From the NCBI GenBank assembly GCA_020348445.1, contig CP070751.1, positions 3,089,702 through 3,153,701 on the forward strand: a DNA stretch of 64,000 bases, in the 5' to 3' direction. Numbering within the stretch: the first letter of the stretch is position 1; the number at the start of each line of letters is the position of its first letter. The DNA comes from Thermoplasmata archaeon (GTDB lineage: Archaea; Thermoplasmatota; Thermoplasmata; GCA-020350865). The position numbers and the translations under genes were made by a program. The notes beneath the pieces were generated by a model. The model had not been told where the DNA came from. It saw only the letters and a list, made by a program, of their open reading frames with translations, and made no database searches. Below, one piece after another: positions 16,798 through 25,849 of this stretch.

Positions 16798-19700
16798 CTA
16801 TTTTTTAAACCGCCTTTTTAATCTGCCGAGAAATCTTCCTCTCTTTTTTGATAAAGGTTTCTCCTCATTGTAACCACTGGGAGGGGGAGGAGGTTGCTTC
16901 CATGACCTTGAATCCCCCTTCGAAACATCAGGTTGTTTCGGCTTTGGGGGTTTTGGTATATTTTGGGGTGGTTTTGGCTCCCCAGGGATATCCTCTTCTT
17001 CGGGCTCTGGCGGTGGTGGCAGTTCATCCTCGGAATCGACTTTCTTTATAAATTCCTTATTGATATATACGGTACCGCCTTCAAGATCCTTGATTTTGAT
17101 ATTATCTGGGGTGACAGTTTTGAATCTCAACATTTCAGGTACAATTGTGACAGGATAGCCCTCCACCCCCAGGGTGTACTCCCCTTTTTCTTTCAGGATG
17201 TTTTTTATTTTCTGTGGTGATTGTAAGTTTAAAAGCATATGGATTTTGGTGGCTTGTGTCGTAAAAGCAGTGGCAATCATATCCCTTTCTATCTCCATCT
17301 CCAGTTTTATTCCTTCCCACTCCTGTCCTGGCTCAACCACCTCTAATTCCTCTGCATTCACCTTTGTGAGAAATTGCGTTTTAAGTTTGTTCAAAATCTC
17401 ACCCATTTTCTCATTGTTGGGCTTAATAACCACGGATTTCAAGGTATCATCCGATTTCATTCCCATCTCTTCTCTTGTCTCCAAAACAGATCTTATGAAT
17501 CCTTCCAATTCCTTCATATATTCTGATACGTTGTCGCCCAGCTCCATAGCTATTTGATTGTACATATCTCCTAAAACGGCATATGTCAGCTTATCTGCAC
17601 CTTCAATCTTAAACTGAGATTTAGTACCGATAGTATTGCTCTTCTTTACCTCTCTTGTTTCCTTGACATATTGTAGCAATCTGCTCCTAAGCTCGTCTTT
17701 GGTTCCGCTTTTTTTCAATCCTGCCTCCTCACACAAAGCCACAAGTTCTGCCTTGGTTCCTATGCTCTCGATATATTCTTTTGTAAATCTTTGCTCTTTT
17801 AATTTCTTTGCCTTGGCCTCTGATTCCCTGTCCTCAACGTACTTAAGCAGTCTGTTTCTAATCTCCTCCTTTTTTCCGCTCTTCTTTAATCCTGCCTCCT
17901 CACACAAGGCCACTAGTTCTGCCTTAGTTCTGATGTTTTCTATATTCTCCCTCGTGAATCTCTGATCTTCTGTCCTGCTTTGCACTTTGACACCCTCTTC
18001 ACCCCCATTCACATAATCAAGCAGCCTCTTCTTAAGTTCCTTTTCAGAACCGCTGCGACTCAATCCTACTTCACTACAGAGGGACTCAAGTTCCTCTTTA
18101 TCCTCAAGATCTTGTATGTATTCAACCATGATTCTCTTAACTTCCACCTCACCTTCTATTTCCTCCATCATTTCCCAGGTTCCTTGAACCTTGTCCTCCA
18201 ATTCGGCCATCTTGGTTTCCATATCCCTCATCATGCCCTGTGTCTTTGACTGGATTTCTTCGGCTTCCGCCTTCTTACCGTCCAGTTCAGATATTTTCTC
18301 AGTAAGTACATCCATCATGCGCTTTAACTCGGTTCTCTCAGCATCGGTGCCTACCTGGGAGATCTCAAGCTCCGTCATCTTGTCCTCGATTCCTTTGATC
18401 ATACCCTCCAATTCGGCTTTCGCCACCTCTGATTCAATATTTTCACTTTCCATTTCAAGGATTTTATCCTCTATTCCATCCATCATACGCTTCAATTCTG
18501 TTCTCTCTGCATCAGTACCTATCTGGGAGATCTCAAGATCTGTCATCTTGTCCTCGATTGCCTTGATTGCCCCTTCCATTTCCGCTTTTTCCATTTCTTC
18601 GTCTAATTTCTCCATTTTCAGCTCATTCATCTTATCTTCAACAAACCTAACAATGCCCATCAATTGGGCTTTATCTTCCTCTGTTGCATTTGTCCCGCCG
18701 CCAAAATAGAGGGCTTTTTCTTCGATTTCTTTTATCATTTCTCTCAATCTGGCCCTCTCTTCCTCGGATCCCCGCATCTCGCTGTCAAGTTCGTCCATCA
18801 TCCCGACAATACCATTTATTACGTATTCCAATTCAGGTGTTTCAGTCTCACACTCCAAATCGAATGCTCCTAACTCACCTGTTAGTTGGGATTCCGCCAC
18901 CCTAATGCCCGAACCTATCTCCCCTCCTTTGTAGCCCCATATTCCCTTCTCATTCAAATTCTCTGTAAGTTCATGCTCTGTTCTTTTCAGATGGTTCCAT
19001 GCGTTTCCAAAACCTTCTCTTTCCATGGCTTTTGTAATATCCTGCAAGAATATTTCAGAGCTGCTTGCCGAAATTCCCGCCTTTTCCGCTTTTTCTATGA
19101 GTTTGAGCGTTGACGTCACGATTCCGGATTCAAATCCTTTGATATCATCGGTCATCTCATCTGTTACACTTAGCAACTTCTCTATGATTTCATTGATCCC
19201 ATCCAGTTTTACGAGGTTACCGTCCCATCCATCTAATGTTGAACCGTATTTTTCCTCTACATCCTTTAGCACTTCCATCATACATAAGGGCAGATGTAAT
19301 GGTTCACCCCCATGAAGTACCGCGGTGAGAAATACATTTTGTCCGTGTTCGATCATTACCTTGTTCTTATCAAAATCCATTCTTTTCAATCCACCACCAT
19401 TACCCCTTCCAAAGGAATCTTTGATAAATGCCTTAACAGCCGTCAACATCGCGCTGAAAATATCATCATCGATATCGACATTCGATTCCCTTCTCGCATG
19501 GGAGATAAGGGTCCCATTGTTGTATATCAATAATACATCTTCTACTACATAGTTATAATCAGAATCTATGAGATGGGTTCCAACCAATTCTGGTTCATCC
19601 TTCCTGCCGCCCTCCTGTTCTTCCTTAAACGACCTTAAAATAGCCTCGAAGTCAGTATCTTCCTCAAGTAAAATATCTGCACTGTGACCGTTTTCCATCA

Positions 19701-20289
19701 ATTGTTTTTCAAGTTCCAATGAAAATTCTTCTATTAACTTGTCCATTGAGGAATAAGATGAATCAACAACATTGGAAACCATTGCGGTTTCACAAACCTC
19801 TGTATCCTCTTTAATGAATTTAGGGCCCTCTTCTTTGATCTTACTACTGTATACCATTTTAGGGGATGATACATTCACCTCTCTCACGAACCAAGAAGTC
19901 CCCTCTGCACCAATATTAACTACCTTCGAAGGCACTGAGCCCGTCAGGTCAATACATACTGATTCACCCTTCTCTTGTGTAGAACTGCCATTCAGCAGAG
20001 TGGTGGGTAGATCTATGAATCCTGTCAGGTATTTTTTTATAAGGTTAGGATCGGTCTCCTCGAGAATATTTATTGCAGCCATGGATACGCCTGGCTTATA
20101 AAATTCTCTTTGTTGCATTTCGCCTTCTAGATATAATAATGGCATCGTTGTTACGTCACCAAGAAAATAGGATTCTGATACAACCCCACTTTTATTACCG
20201 ACGATTGCAGCCTGATTTTCATGCACTCCTTCTAATTCTGTCTCTTTGTTCTTAGATAGCGTTGTAACTTTCTTTACTCTGATTGACAT
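16798..20289 (-). CDS. Cytosolic longin-like / coiled-coil / triple-SAP protein
   Basis: 1163 residues from the ATG at 20289, chosen because AAGGGGGGAGGT sits eight bases upstream; the frame stays open to an earlier ATG at 20334. There is no signal peptide. About 248-365 is an alpha/beta domain (DVLLIYNNGTLISHARR, AMLTAVKAFIKDSF, NKVMIEHGQNVFLTAVLHGG, YGSTLDGWDGNLVKLDGI) that is clearly homologous to the cytosolic tail of the giant surface protein at 47797-63243. About 485-720 is a repetitive coiled coil (TDAERTELKRMMD occurs twice). Three SAP-like helix-extended-helix motifs follow at about 731-760, 790-818 and 848-876 (LVALCEEAGLKKSG, then RSRLLQYV). About 890-1090 is an unrecognised domain, followed by a proline-rich stretch and a basic tail. 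It may link a GTPase-type regulatory domain to nucleic acid; that is inference. Confidence 0.75.
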   Translation of the reverse strand: MSIRVKKVTTLSKNKETELEGVHENQAAIVGNKSGVVSESYFLGDVTTMPLLYLEGEMQQREFYKPGVSMAAINILEETDPNLIKKYLTGFIDLPTTLLNGSSTQEKGESVCIDLTGSVPSKVVNIGAEGTSWFVREVNVSSPKMVYSSKIKEEGPKFIKEDTEVCETAMVSNVVDSSYSSMDKLIEEFSLELEKQLMENGHSADILLEEDTDFEAILRSFKEEQEGGRKDEPELVGTHLIDSDYNYVVEDVLLIYNNGTLISHARRESNVDIDDDIFSAMLTAVKAFIKDSFGRGNGGGLKRMDFDKNKVMIEHGQNVFLTAVLHGGEPLHLPLCMMEVLKDVEEKYGSTLDGWDGNLVKLDGINEIIEKLLSVTDEMTDDIKGFESGIVTSTLKLIEKAEKAGISASSSEIFLQDITKAMEREGFGNAWNHLKRTEHELTENLNEKGIWGYKGGEIGSGIRVAESQLTGELGAFDLECETETPELEYVINGIVGMMDELDSEMRGSEEERARLREMIKEIEEKALYFGGGTNATEEDKAQLMGIVRFVEDKMNELKMEKLDEEMEKAEMEGAIKAIEDKMTDLEISQIGTDAERTELKRMMDGIEDKILEMESENIESEVAKAELEGMIKGIEDKMTELEISQVGTDAERTELKRMMDVLTEKISELDGKKAEAEEIQSKTQGMMRDMETKMAELEDKVQGTWEMMEEIEGEVEVKRIMVEYIQDLEDKEELESLCSEVGLSRSGSEKELKKRLLDYVNGGEEGVKVQSRTEDQRFTRENIENIRTKAELVALCEEAGLKKSGKKEEIRNRLLKYVEDRESEAKAKKLKEQRFTKEYIESIGTKAELVALCEEAGLKKSGTKDELRSRLLQYVKETREVKKSNTIGTKSQFKIEGADKLTYAVLGDMYNQIAMELGDNVSEYMKELEGFIRSVLETREEMGMKSDDTLKSVVIKPNNEKMGEILNKLKTQFLTKVNAEELEVVEPGQEWEGIKLEMEIERDMIATAFTTQATKIHMLLNLQSPQKIKNILKEKGEYTLGVEGYPVTIVPEMLRFKTVTPDNIKIKDLEGGTVYINKEFIKKVDSEDELPPPPEPEEEDIPGEPKPPQNIPKPPKPKQPDVSKGDSRSWKQPPPPPSGYNEEKPLSKKRGRFLGRLKRRFKK

Positions 20290-20369
20290 TGTCTTACCTC
20301 CCCCCTTGAGATGCAGGTGAATTCTATTTTTCACCTATGGTCAGTTTTTGGAGTATGTACAAAGATTAA

Positions 20370-20402
20370 CATATAAATGGTTTCACATGGATATAAACTT
20401 TG
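20370..20402 (-). promoter_or_regulatory. Candidate TATA boxes of the coiled-coil/SAP gene
   Basis: On the minus strand two TATA-like sequences, TTTATATC (about 20392-20399) and TTTATATG (about 20371-20378), precede the gene. They would give a leader of about 55-80 bases before the ATG at 20289. I cannot decide between them. Confidence 0.35.
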
Positions 20403-20523
20403 CGGAAAGAAACAGGATTTCCTATATAAATAATATAAAATTTAAATTAAAGGTCATTTGAGAATATTTTTTGGTAACGAAAATGTCCCTTAAAAGCGCC
20501 TAGGAGTTTAAATACCCAAAACC

Positions 20524-21915
20524 TCAAGAGGATGATTTGAATATGAATAGGTTCCCTGTAATTGGCAGGCCCTTTTGATCGAACAGTTGGAAACACTGCC
20601 TGAGCATCAGCTCGCTATGAGTGGTCACTAATATCCTTACGCCCTCTTTTGACAAGTTGAAGAAAAATTCAGCCAATTCCAACTGGGTTTTGGATTGAAG
20701 GTGAGATTCGGGTTCTTCGATGATTAAAACATCATTTGGTCTCAATTTTTCTGCAACCAACATGAGGATGGGGGCCAATTCTTTTATCATGGATGATGCC
20801 TTTGTGATATCTATGGACGTCTCATTGCCGTCCGGGCTTTTTAAGCGGTATTTCATAACTGAAAAAGGGTATTCTTTGCTTTCTATCTCCACAAGTCCCC
20901 CTATGGTCTTCGACGATATGTCCTTGACAATTTTGTTATAGTGCCCCTTCTTTCCGTCAAAACTCATAAGTAGTGTGTAATAATCGGCCACAACACCTGA
21001 GATTGATGGGGATTTATCATCCCCCAAAGATACAGTGGGTGCCGTCTTGTAAAATGCTTGTGAGACAACCTTGTATCCCTCAAGTAATCCGGCTCTTCCG
21101 GCGGGAATATAATATGTGTTCCAGGGTTTTGAGCTCTCGGAAGGTAAATTATATGTCTTCTCATTTGGTGGACGGAATGGAAACTTCACGTTTAATTTGC
21201 CATTTTTCTCCCATTTATACCTGATATTTTTGCCCTTTAAATTCCTAATCGGTGACCTGTACATATCTTTGATATATTTATTTAGAAAATCATTATCAAC
21301 TTTCACGCTGGCTTCCATTCTAATGGACTGGGATTTTCTATATATTCCCATGGAGAAGATGCATTGGTAAATGGAGTCCCCGTAGTCAAAGTGAATCTTG
21401 GCGTTCTCTTCACCCAGCCTGATGTAATCGTAAATCGACGATGAGAAGACGTATGTTATTTCCAACTCTATCCTTTCCTTTAATGCATTTTGGAAGAATG
21501 AAGATAATTCTGTATTGATGTGTTTCTTTATCTTGTTCCTTCTTTTATGGGCCAGTTCCTCGATTTGCTCAAGATCCTTTTGGCTTACCTTCCACACTCC
21601 GCTTATCTTCCGCGTCGGCTTTCTTGGTGATTTCTTCTTTGATTTACCTGACGATTTCTTAGAGGATTTTCGGGGTGGGGACTTGGTCTTTTTGGATTTA
21701 GATACCACTTCCTCCATCAGCTTTGTGAACTCATTTTCAACAAGCTCGGGAAGATAACATGACATCTCTTCGAGGGTAGGGCTGAATACCTTCATTAGAC
21801 TGTACAGCAATTGAGCCATTACAGATTTTCCTACGTTATTCTTTCCTGCGAAAAACGAACAATTTGTCAGCTGGATGTCGGCATTTTCGATGGGGCCAAA
21901 GTTGATAATCTGCAT
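20524..21915 (-). CDS. AAA (ABC/SMC-like, AAA15-type) ATPase
   Basis: 463 residues, ATG at 21915. The N-terminus has the beta hairpin and Walker A typical of RecF/OLD-like ATPases (INFGPIENADIQL, GKNNVGKSV). The Walker B is DVLIIEEPESHL and the switch histidine lies in TTHSELMLRQ, near the end. The protein stops about 40 residues after this motif, so it lacks the TOPRIM nuclease domain of OLD proteins. Residues about 75-105 are an inserted Lys/Ser/Pro-rich low-complexity stretch (SPPRKSSKKSSGKSKKKSP), unlike the rest of the domain. Such solitary ATPases sometimes act in phage defence with a nuclease partner, but no TOPRIM or nuclease gene adjoins it here, so its function remains open. Confidence 0.75.
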   Translation of the reverse strand: MQIINFGPIENADIQLTNCSFFAGKNNVGKSVMAQLLYSLMKVFSPTLEEMSCYLPELVENEFTKLMEEVVSKSKKTKSPPRKSSKKSSGKSKKKSPRKPTRKISGVWKVSQKDLEQIEELAHKRRNKIKKHINTELSSFFQNALKERIELEITYVFSSSIYDYIRLGEENAKIHFDYGDSIYQCIFSMGIYRKSQSIRMEASVKVDNDFLNKYIKDMYRSPIRNLKGKNIRYKWEKNGKLNVKFPFRPPNEKTYNLPSESSKPWNTYYIPAGRAGLLEGYKVVSQAFYKTAPTVSLGDDKSPSISGVVADYYTLLMSFDGKKGHYNKIVKDISSKTIGGLVEIESKEYPFSVMKYRLKSPDGNETSIDITKASSMIKELAPILMLVAEKLRPNDVLIIEEPESHLQSKTQLELAEFFFNLSKEGVRILVTTHSELMLRQCFQLFDQKGLPITGNLFIFKSSS

Positions 21916-22161
21916 CTTTATTTGTGGTATTTCCAGTTCATTCGTCTTTATTTCAATCCCCCGTTAGATCCTGAGATTTGAACTTCATTATCCTCTTTTA
22001 TCTCACAACCTGATTTTATTCCTGATTAATTAAATTTGTTATTAAATTATCTTAATCTAAAAAAATTCAAATCTTTGTATTCCAGATGCTGGGCATGGAT
22101 TTTTTCATAATATATCGACCCCTGGTAACACATATGCTAAGGCCCTGACCAGGTTTCATTC

Positions 22162-23199
22162 TTATAATCCAAAATACAGCCAATTCCTGGGCATGCTCGC
22201 ACCCTCGCCCTTTGCAACCTCCCCTACTATCTTGGCCTCGATTTTGCCCTTCAACTGCTTCAATATCCCCTCTGCCTCCCCACTGTCTGCTATGATCGCA
22301 AATCCCATGCCCATATTGAACGTCTGGTACATTTCCTTTTCTTTCACATTTCCAAGTTTTTGCAGCTGGTTGAATACTTCCTGCGGTTTTAACGGTGACG
22401 TGATCCTGAACTCCACATCCCTTTTCAGTCTGGGGAGGTTTCTTAGACCTCCTCCAGTGATATGGGCCATTCCTTTTACCTCGAACTTTTTAAGTATGTC
22501 CATGACCTCTTTCACATATATTCTCGTGGGTTTTAGGAGCTCTTCCCCGATATTCATCTTCGTCCCCGGGAAATTTCTTTGATATGAAAGTTTCTTGCTT
22601 TTTATGATCCTCCTAGCCAGGGTTAGGCCATTTGAATGGATTCCCGAGCTCCTTAAACCGATAATAGCATCCTTTGGAGCGATTTTTTCCCCTGTGATGA
22701 TATTCGACTTCTCAACATAACCAAGGCAGGTGCCCGCCAGATCAAAACCCTTTACTATTTCTGGGAGAGTGGTGGTTTCACCTCCTATAATCGACACACC
22801 AGCCATCTCAGCTCCCCTTGCAAGGCCTTTACCAATCTCTTTCGCCATCTTTGGATCATACTTCTCGATGGCAAAATAGTCCACGAAGGCCATTGGTTTT
22901 GCACCGATACATATCATGTCGTTTACATTCATCGCTATGCAGTCAATGCCCACAGTATCCCATTTCTTCATGACACTGGCGATCATCACTTTGGAACCCA
23001 CACCGTCGGTACATAGGGATAGCGCGAAATCCCCAAAATCCACAAGACCTGTAAAATGACCGGGAAGGTCAAGGATCTTCCCAAAACCTTTGCCTTTTGT
23101 TTTAATCTTGGAGGTCAGACTATCTATGATTTCTGCCTCTTTTTTTATGTCCACCCCGGCCCTGGCATAGGTCATGCTCTTTGTTTTGGGTTTGTTCAT
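22162..23199 (-). CDS. purM: Phosphoribosylformylglycinamidine cyclo-ligase (AIR synthetase)
   Basis: PurM closes the imidazole ring in purine synthesis: FGAM plus ATP gives AIR. Key segments are MTYARAGVDI at the N-terminus, LCTDGVGSKVMIA, GIDCIAMNVNDMICIGAKP, GGETTTLPE, GLRSSGIHSNGLTLAR and MAHITGGGLRNLPR, all in the family order. I place the start at the ATG at 23199 (345 residues) because the homologous region begins a few codons later. The frame is open to an ATG at 23277, but the extra 26 residues do not look like PurM and would leave only 2 bp to the divergent small gene. No strong ribosome-binding site decides the matter. It is a single-gene unit with no other purine gene nearby. Confidence 0.9.
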   Translation of the reverse strand: MNKPKTKSMTYARAGVDIKKEAEIIDSLTSKIKTKGKGFGKILDLPGHFTGLVDFGDFALSLCTDGVGSKVMIASVMKKWDTVGIDCIAMNVNDMICIGAKPMAFVDYFAIEKYDPKMAKEIGKGLARGAEMAGVSIIGGETTTLPEIVKGFDLAGTCLGYVEKSNIITGEKIAPKDAIIGLRSSGIHSNGLTLARRIIKSKKLSYQRNFPGTKMNIGEELLKPTRIYVKEVMDILKKFEVKGMAHITGGGLRNLPRLKRDVEFRITSPLKPQEVFNQLQKLGNVKEKEMYQTFNMGMGFAIIADSGEAEGILKQLKGKIEAKIVGEVAKGEGASMPRNWLYFGL

Positions 23200-23279
23200 G
23201 AGATCACGGAGGGTAATGGCGATATAAGGTAGTAAGGTTTTTGATGGAAAAGGTGTCAGATAAGATAATGATCCCATAA

Positions 23280-23489
23280 ATGATTAATATCTATGAATAC
23301 TTCTTTGAAAACATGGCAGGTTCAAGTGCAAGATCTTACCTTCGTGGACTCAGCGTCATATTTCTGCTCCTCGGCGTTATTCTCATCTTATTGTACACAA
23401 TGGGGATATTTCTGGCTCTATTAGGTATAGCATTGATCTTTATTGGTGTGGAATTGTTATTAACTTCGGGCAGAATTCGAACATATTGA
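23280..23489 (+). CDS. Small membrane protein of unknown function
   Basis: 69 residues. From about residue 20 two hydrophobic segments follow each other (LRGLSVIFLLLGVILILLYTM and GIFLALLGIALIFIGVELLL), giving a probable helical hairpin in the membrane with short polar ends. An internal ATG at 23313 (MAGSSARSY) is an equally good start. There is no clear ribosome-binding site. It is divergent from purM and convergent with the radical SAM gene 17 bp downstream. The hydrophobic pattern supports a real gene, but no family is recognised. Confidence 0.45.
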   Translation: MINIYEYFFENMAGSSARSYLRGLSVIFLLLGVILILLYTMGIFLALLGIALIFIGVELLLTSGRIRTY

Positions 23490-23506
23490 TTTTGTATCTG
23501 ATTTAT

Positions 23507-24823
23507 CTAAGGATACTGCTCCAATGTTCTTACGATTTTCTTTTTCACTAGACGGGCCAACTTACCATGCACATATGAAAGAAAAACCGAATAAGCAAGG
23601 GATTCTATTCCTCTTGCTCGGGAAAATATTTTTTTCGCCTCCGAGCTGAATTGGGACACCTCGTCCAAAAGCCACAGATATCCCTCCAAAAGGTCCCTTC
23701 TGCTCATAAGCTTGGGTTGATATACGACGTCCATACCTGAGTATCGGCTCCAATCCTCGGTCAGTATCCTTCCCTGGCGTTTGTATCTCAAAAAAATATT
23801 TGTGGTGGGATAGGGGACAAGAAGGAACCCTACTGGAAAATCAATTCCCATTTTTTCGATTTGTTCCAGACTCTCTTTAAAGATATTTCTATCGTCTGTA
23901 TCCCATCCATAGATGAAACTCCCCATTGTCTCTATTTTGCGATCTTGAAGTTCTTGAACTACCTTTTGATAATCTTCTCCCAGGTTTCTATATTTTCCCA
24001 TGGATTTCAATGTTGTGTCAGAAAAGCTTTCAAATCCGATTTCCAGGGCAAAACAACCTGTTTCTGCCATTGCGTCCATGATCTTGGGATATTTGACTAT
24101 ATCTATGGAGGCCAAAGCCATCCATCGAAAGTTATAATCCTTCAATTTTTGAATGAGTTTTAGGGATTTTTCGGGATTGGCTAGTAAATTCGGGGCGCTA
24201 ACAAGAAGGAATTTTTTATCAATTGATTCAAGCTCCTGTTCCAGTATTTTTGGATTTTTATAGACAAATTTTCCTTTACAGCTGAATCCAACAGAGCAGA
24301 ATTCGCATTGGTTCGGGCATCCTCGTGCAAATTCCACACATTCCAAAGAATATCGATAGCGGGAGAAAATGCTTCTGTCTGGAAGGGGTATGTCTCCTGA
24401 TGTCATCCATCCCCCATGATAAATCGGTTGGAGTTTATTATTTATAAAATCCCCCAAAACCTTTCCCCAAACTGGTTCTGCATCCCCTACCACAACACTA
24501 TCGCAGTGCGCCAAAGACTCCTTTGGATAAAAAGAAGAATGTATACCTCCCATTACACATGGAATTCCCTTTTTCCTGCAAAGATCGCCGATTTTATATG
24601 CATCGTATATGCTTGGTGTAAAGGTGGACAGTGCCACAAGGTCGGTGTCTTTTAGGGTTTCCTCTGTTATTTTTTCCCGGGAACCTTGGATAAACGTAAT
24701 TTCCCAGGAATCTTGAGGAGTGAGGCCCGCCAGAACTCCGGCCCACAAGGGAACACGGGCGGTTTTAACAGTGGAAAGAAGTATGGGAGCGGAAGGGCTT
24801 AGTAGAAGTAATTTCTTTTCCAA
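23507..24823 (-). CDS. B12-binding-domain radical SAM protein
   Basis: 438 residues from a TTG at 24823 placed six bases after a perfect AAGGAGGT. Residues 1-125 are a Rossmann-like cobalamin-binding-type domain (STFTPSIYDAY, VMGGIHSSFYP, SVVVGDAE). The radical SAM domain follows, with C169-x3-C173-x2-C176 in ARGCPNQCEFCSVG, and a later GSFIYGWDTDD. The enzyme should use S-adenosylmethionine and a [4Fe-4S] cluster, probably for methylation or a C-C rearrangement. It is last in an operon behind two UbiA prenyltransferases, so a prenylated quinone or an isoprenoid lipid is the likely substrate class. B12-type radical SAM enzymes are known from both tetraether-ring formation and quinone methylation. 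The exact reaction is not readable. Confidence 0.85.
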   Translation of the reverse strand: MEKKLLLLSPSAPILLSTVKTARVPLWAGVLAGLTPQDSWEITFIQGSREKITEETLKDTDLVALSTFTPSIYDAYKIGDLCRKKGIPCVMGGIHSSFYPKESLAHCDSVVVGDAEPVWGKVLGDFINNKLQPIYHGGWMTSGDIPLPDRSIFSRYRYSLECVEFARGCPNQCEFCSVGFSCKGKFVYKNPKILEQELESIDKKFLLVSAPNLLANPEKSLKLIQKLKDYNFRWMALASIDIVKYPKIMDAMAETGCFALEIGFESFSDTTLKSMGKYRNLGEDYQKVVQELQDRKIETMGSFIYGWDTDDRNIFKESLEQIEKMGIDFPVGFLLVPYPTTNIFLRYKRQGRILTEDWSRYSGMDVVYQPKLMSRRDLLEGYLWLLDEVSQFSSEAKKIFSRARGIESLAYSVFLSYVHGKLARLVKKKIVRTLEQYP

Positions 24824-24844
24824 AGTGAACCTCCTTATATTACC

Positions 24845-25849
24845 TTATATTGTTGGGATTATTTTACCGTATACCATTATGTTGGAAACAACCGCCCATA
24901 ATAAGGGAAATATCGTTATAAATAATACTGTCTCAACAGAAATAACCAGCAAAAAAGCGGTCGGAACAAGAAGATATGATAGAATAACATAATTTCTAAT
25001 AAATCCAAGAACTTCCCTTCTTTTAGAAGGGGCAGCACGCGTAAATTTGCATATTGTACGAATTAGACCAAGACCGATTAAAATCACAATAAAATAATAG
25101 ATTATTAATTGAGATATCGCAGGAAATCGAAGCATGTACCACGGCGCCAAAACAACGATAAAGAGCAAAATGAATAACTGGCCTGTGAGATATGTAATAT
25201 ACGAAAATGGCAGACTGAGTCGGTCTTTTTTTACCCTGACACCCATGGACCAGGCAGTGGTTCTTCCACCTCCTTTTGGGTCGTGAACAATATCCTTTAA
25301 TCCACCTATTACCGCCACATTGAAGAACATCACAATCCCCATCATTAGTATTAGAATCTTAGTTAGGTTGGTGGGCCAAAATCCTGTACTTAATGCCCCA
25401 GCCAAAGTAAATACTACGGCCCATAAACCGTATATGATTTCCATCCCAGGGATTCTCTTGCTGAAAAGTGCATAACTGATACCCAAACAAAAGGATAAAT
25501 AAAGAAAAAGAACAACATATAGCCTTTGAAAAAAAAATGGTGTAATAACAACGCCTATAATTCCAAATAACCACACATATGCCTTGGCTTCTCTGAGGGA
25601 TATAGTCCCTTTAATGAGTGGTTTATTTCTAAGGCTTTTTGATTTAGAATCCATGGGGATATCAACTATCTCATTGAGAATATACCCTGCACCATGACCC
25701 ATAAGACCGATGATGAACAATTTTATTAGGAGGATTCTATCCCATAAACCTGTAGAAAGAACACCAAGGCAAGGTAAAAAGGCCATAAAGCCCGCGGCAT
25801 AAAGACGGTATAATTTTAGACGCTCTCTGATTTTACCCAAGATGTTCAT
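24845..25849 (-). CDS. UbiA-family prenyltransferase (second of pair)
   Basis: 334 residues with about nine membrane helices. The two UbiA aspartate-rich signatures are present in somewhat changed form: NEIVDIPMDSKSKSLRNKP in the first loop (Asn-Glu instead of Asn-Asp) and GGLKDIVHDPKGGGRTT in the second. Such enzymes transfer a polyprenyl group from its diphosphate to an acceptor in the membrane; archaeal members include digeranylgeranylglyceryl phosphate synthase and quinone-pathway enzymes. Its ATG directly follows the stop codon of the upstream UbiA gene and it is followed 21 bp later by the radical SAM gene, so the three are co-transcribed. Acceptor unknown. Confidence 0.85.
   Translation of the reverse strand: MNILGKIRERLKLYRLYAAGFMAFLPCLGVLSTGLWDRILLIKLFIIGLMGHGAGYILNEIVDIPMDSKSKSLRNKPLIKGTISLREAKAYVWLFGIIGVVITPFFFQRLYVVLFLYLSFCLGISYALFSKRIPGMEIIYGLWAVVFTLAGALSTGFWPTNLTKILILMMGIVMFFNVAVIGGLKDIVHDPKGGGRTTAWSMGVRVKKDRLSLPFSYITYLTGQLFILLFIVVLAPWYMLRFPAISQLIIYYFIVILIGLGLIRTICKFTRAAPSKRREVLGFIRNYVILSYLLVPTAFLLVISVETVLFITIFPLLWAVVSNIMVYGKIIPTI

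Noticed and set aside
20524..21915. AAA ATPase as part of a defence pair (PARIS- or OLD-Gabija-like)
   Set aside because: No TOPRIM, nuclease or helicase gene flanks it; its neighbours are purM and the coiled-coil/SAP gene.
22007..22045. AACCTGATTTTAT followed by AT-rich DNA, resembling the 36-bp element of the giant gene
   Set aside because: Only the 13-base core matches, it is on the plus strand with no gene start within 1.2 kb, and the spacing to an ATTTAAT does not agree.
23200..23277. N-terminal extension of purM to the ATG at 23277
   Set aside because: The extra 26 residues do not resemble PurM, there is no ribosome-binding site, and it would leave 2 bp between divergent genes.
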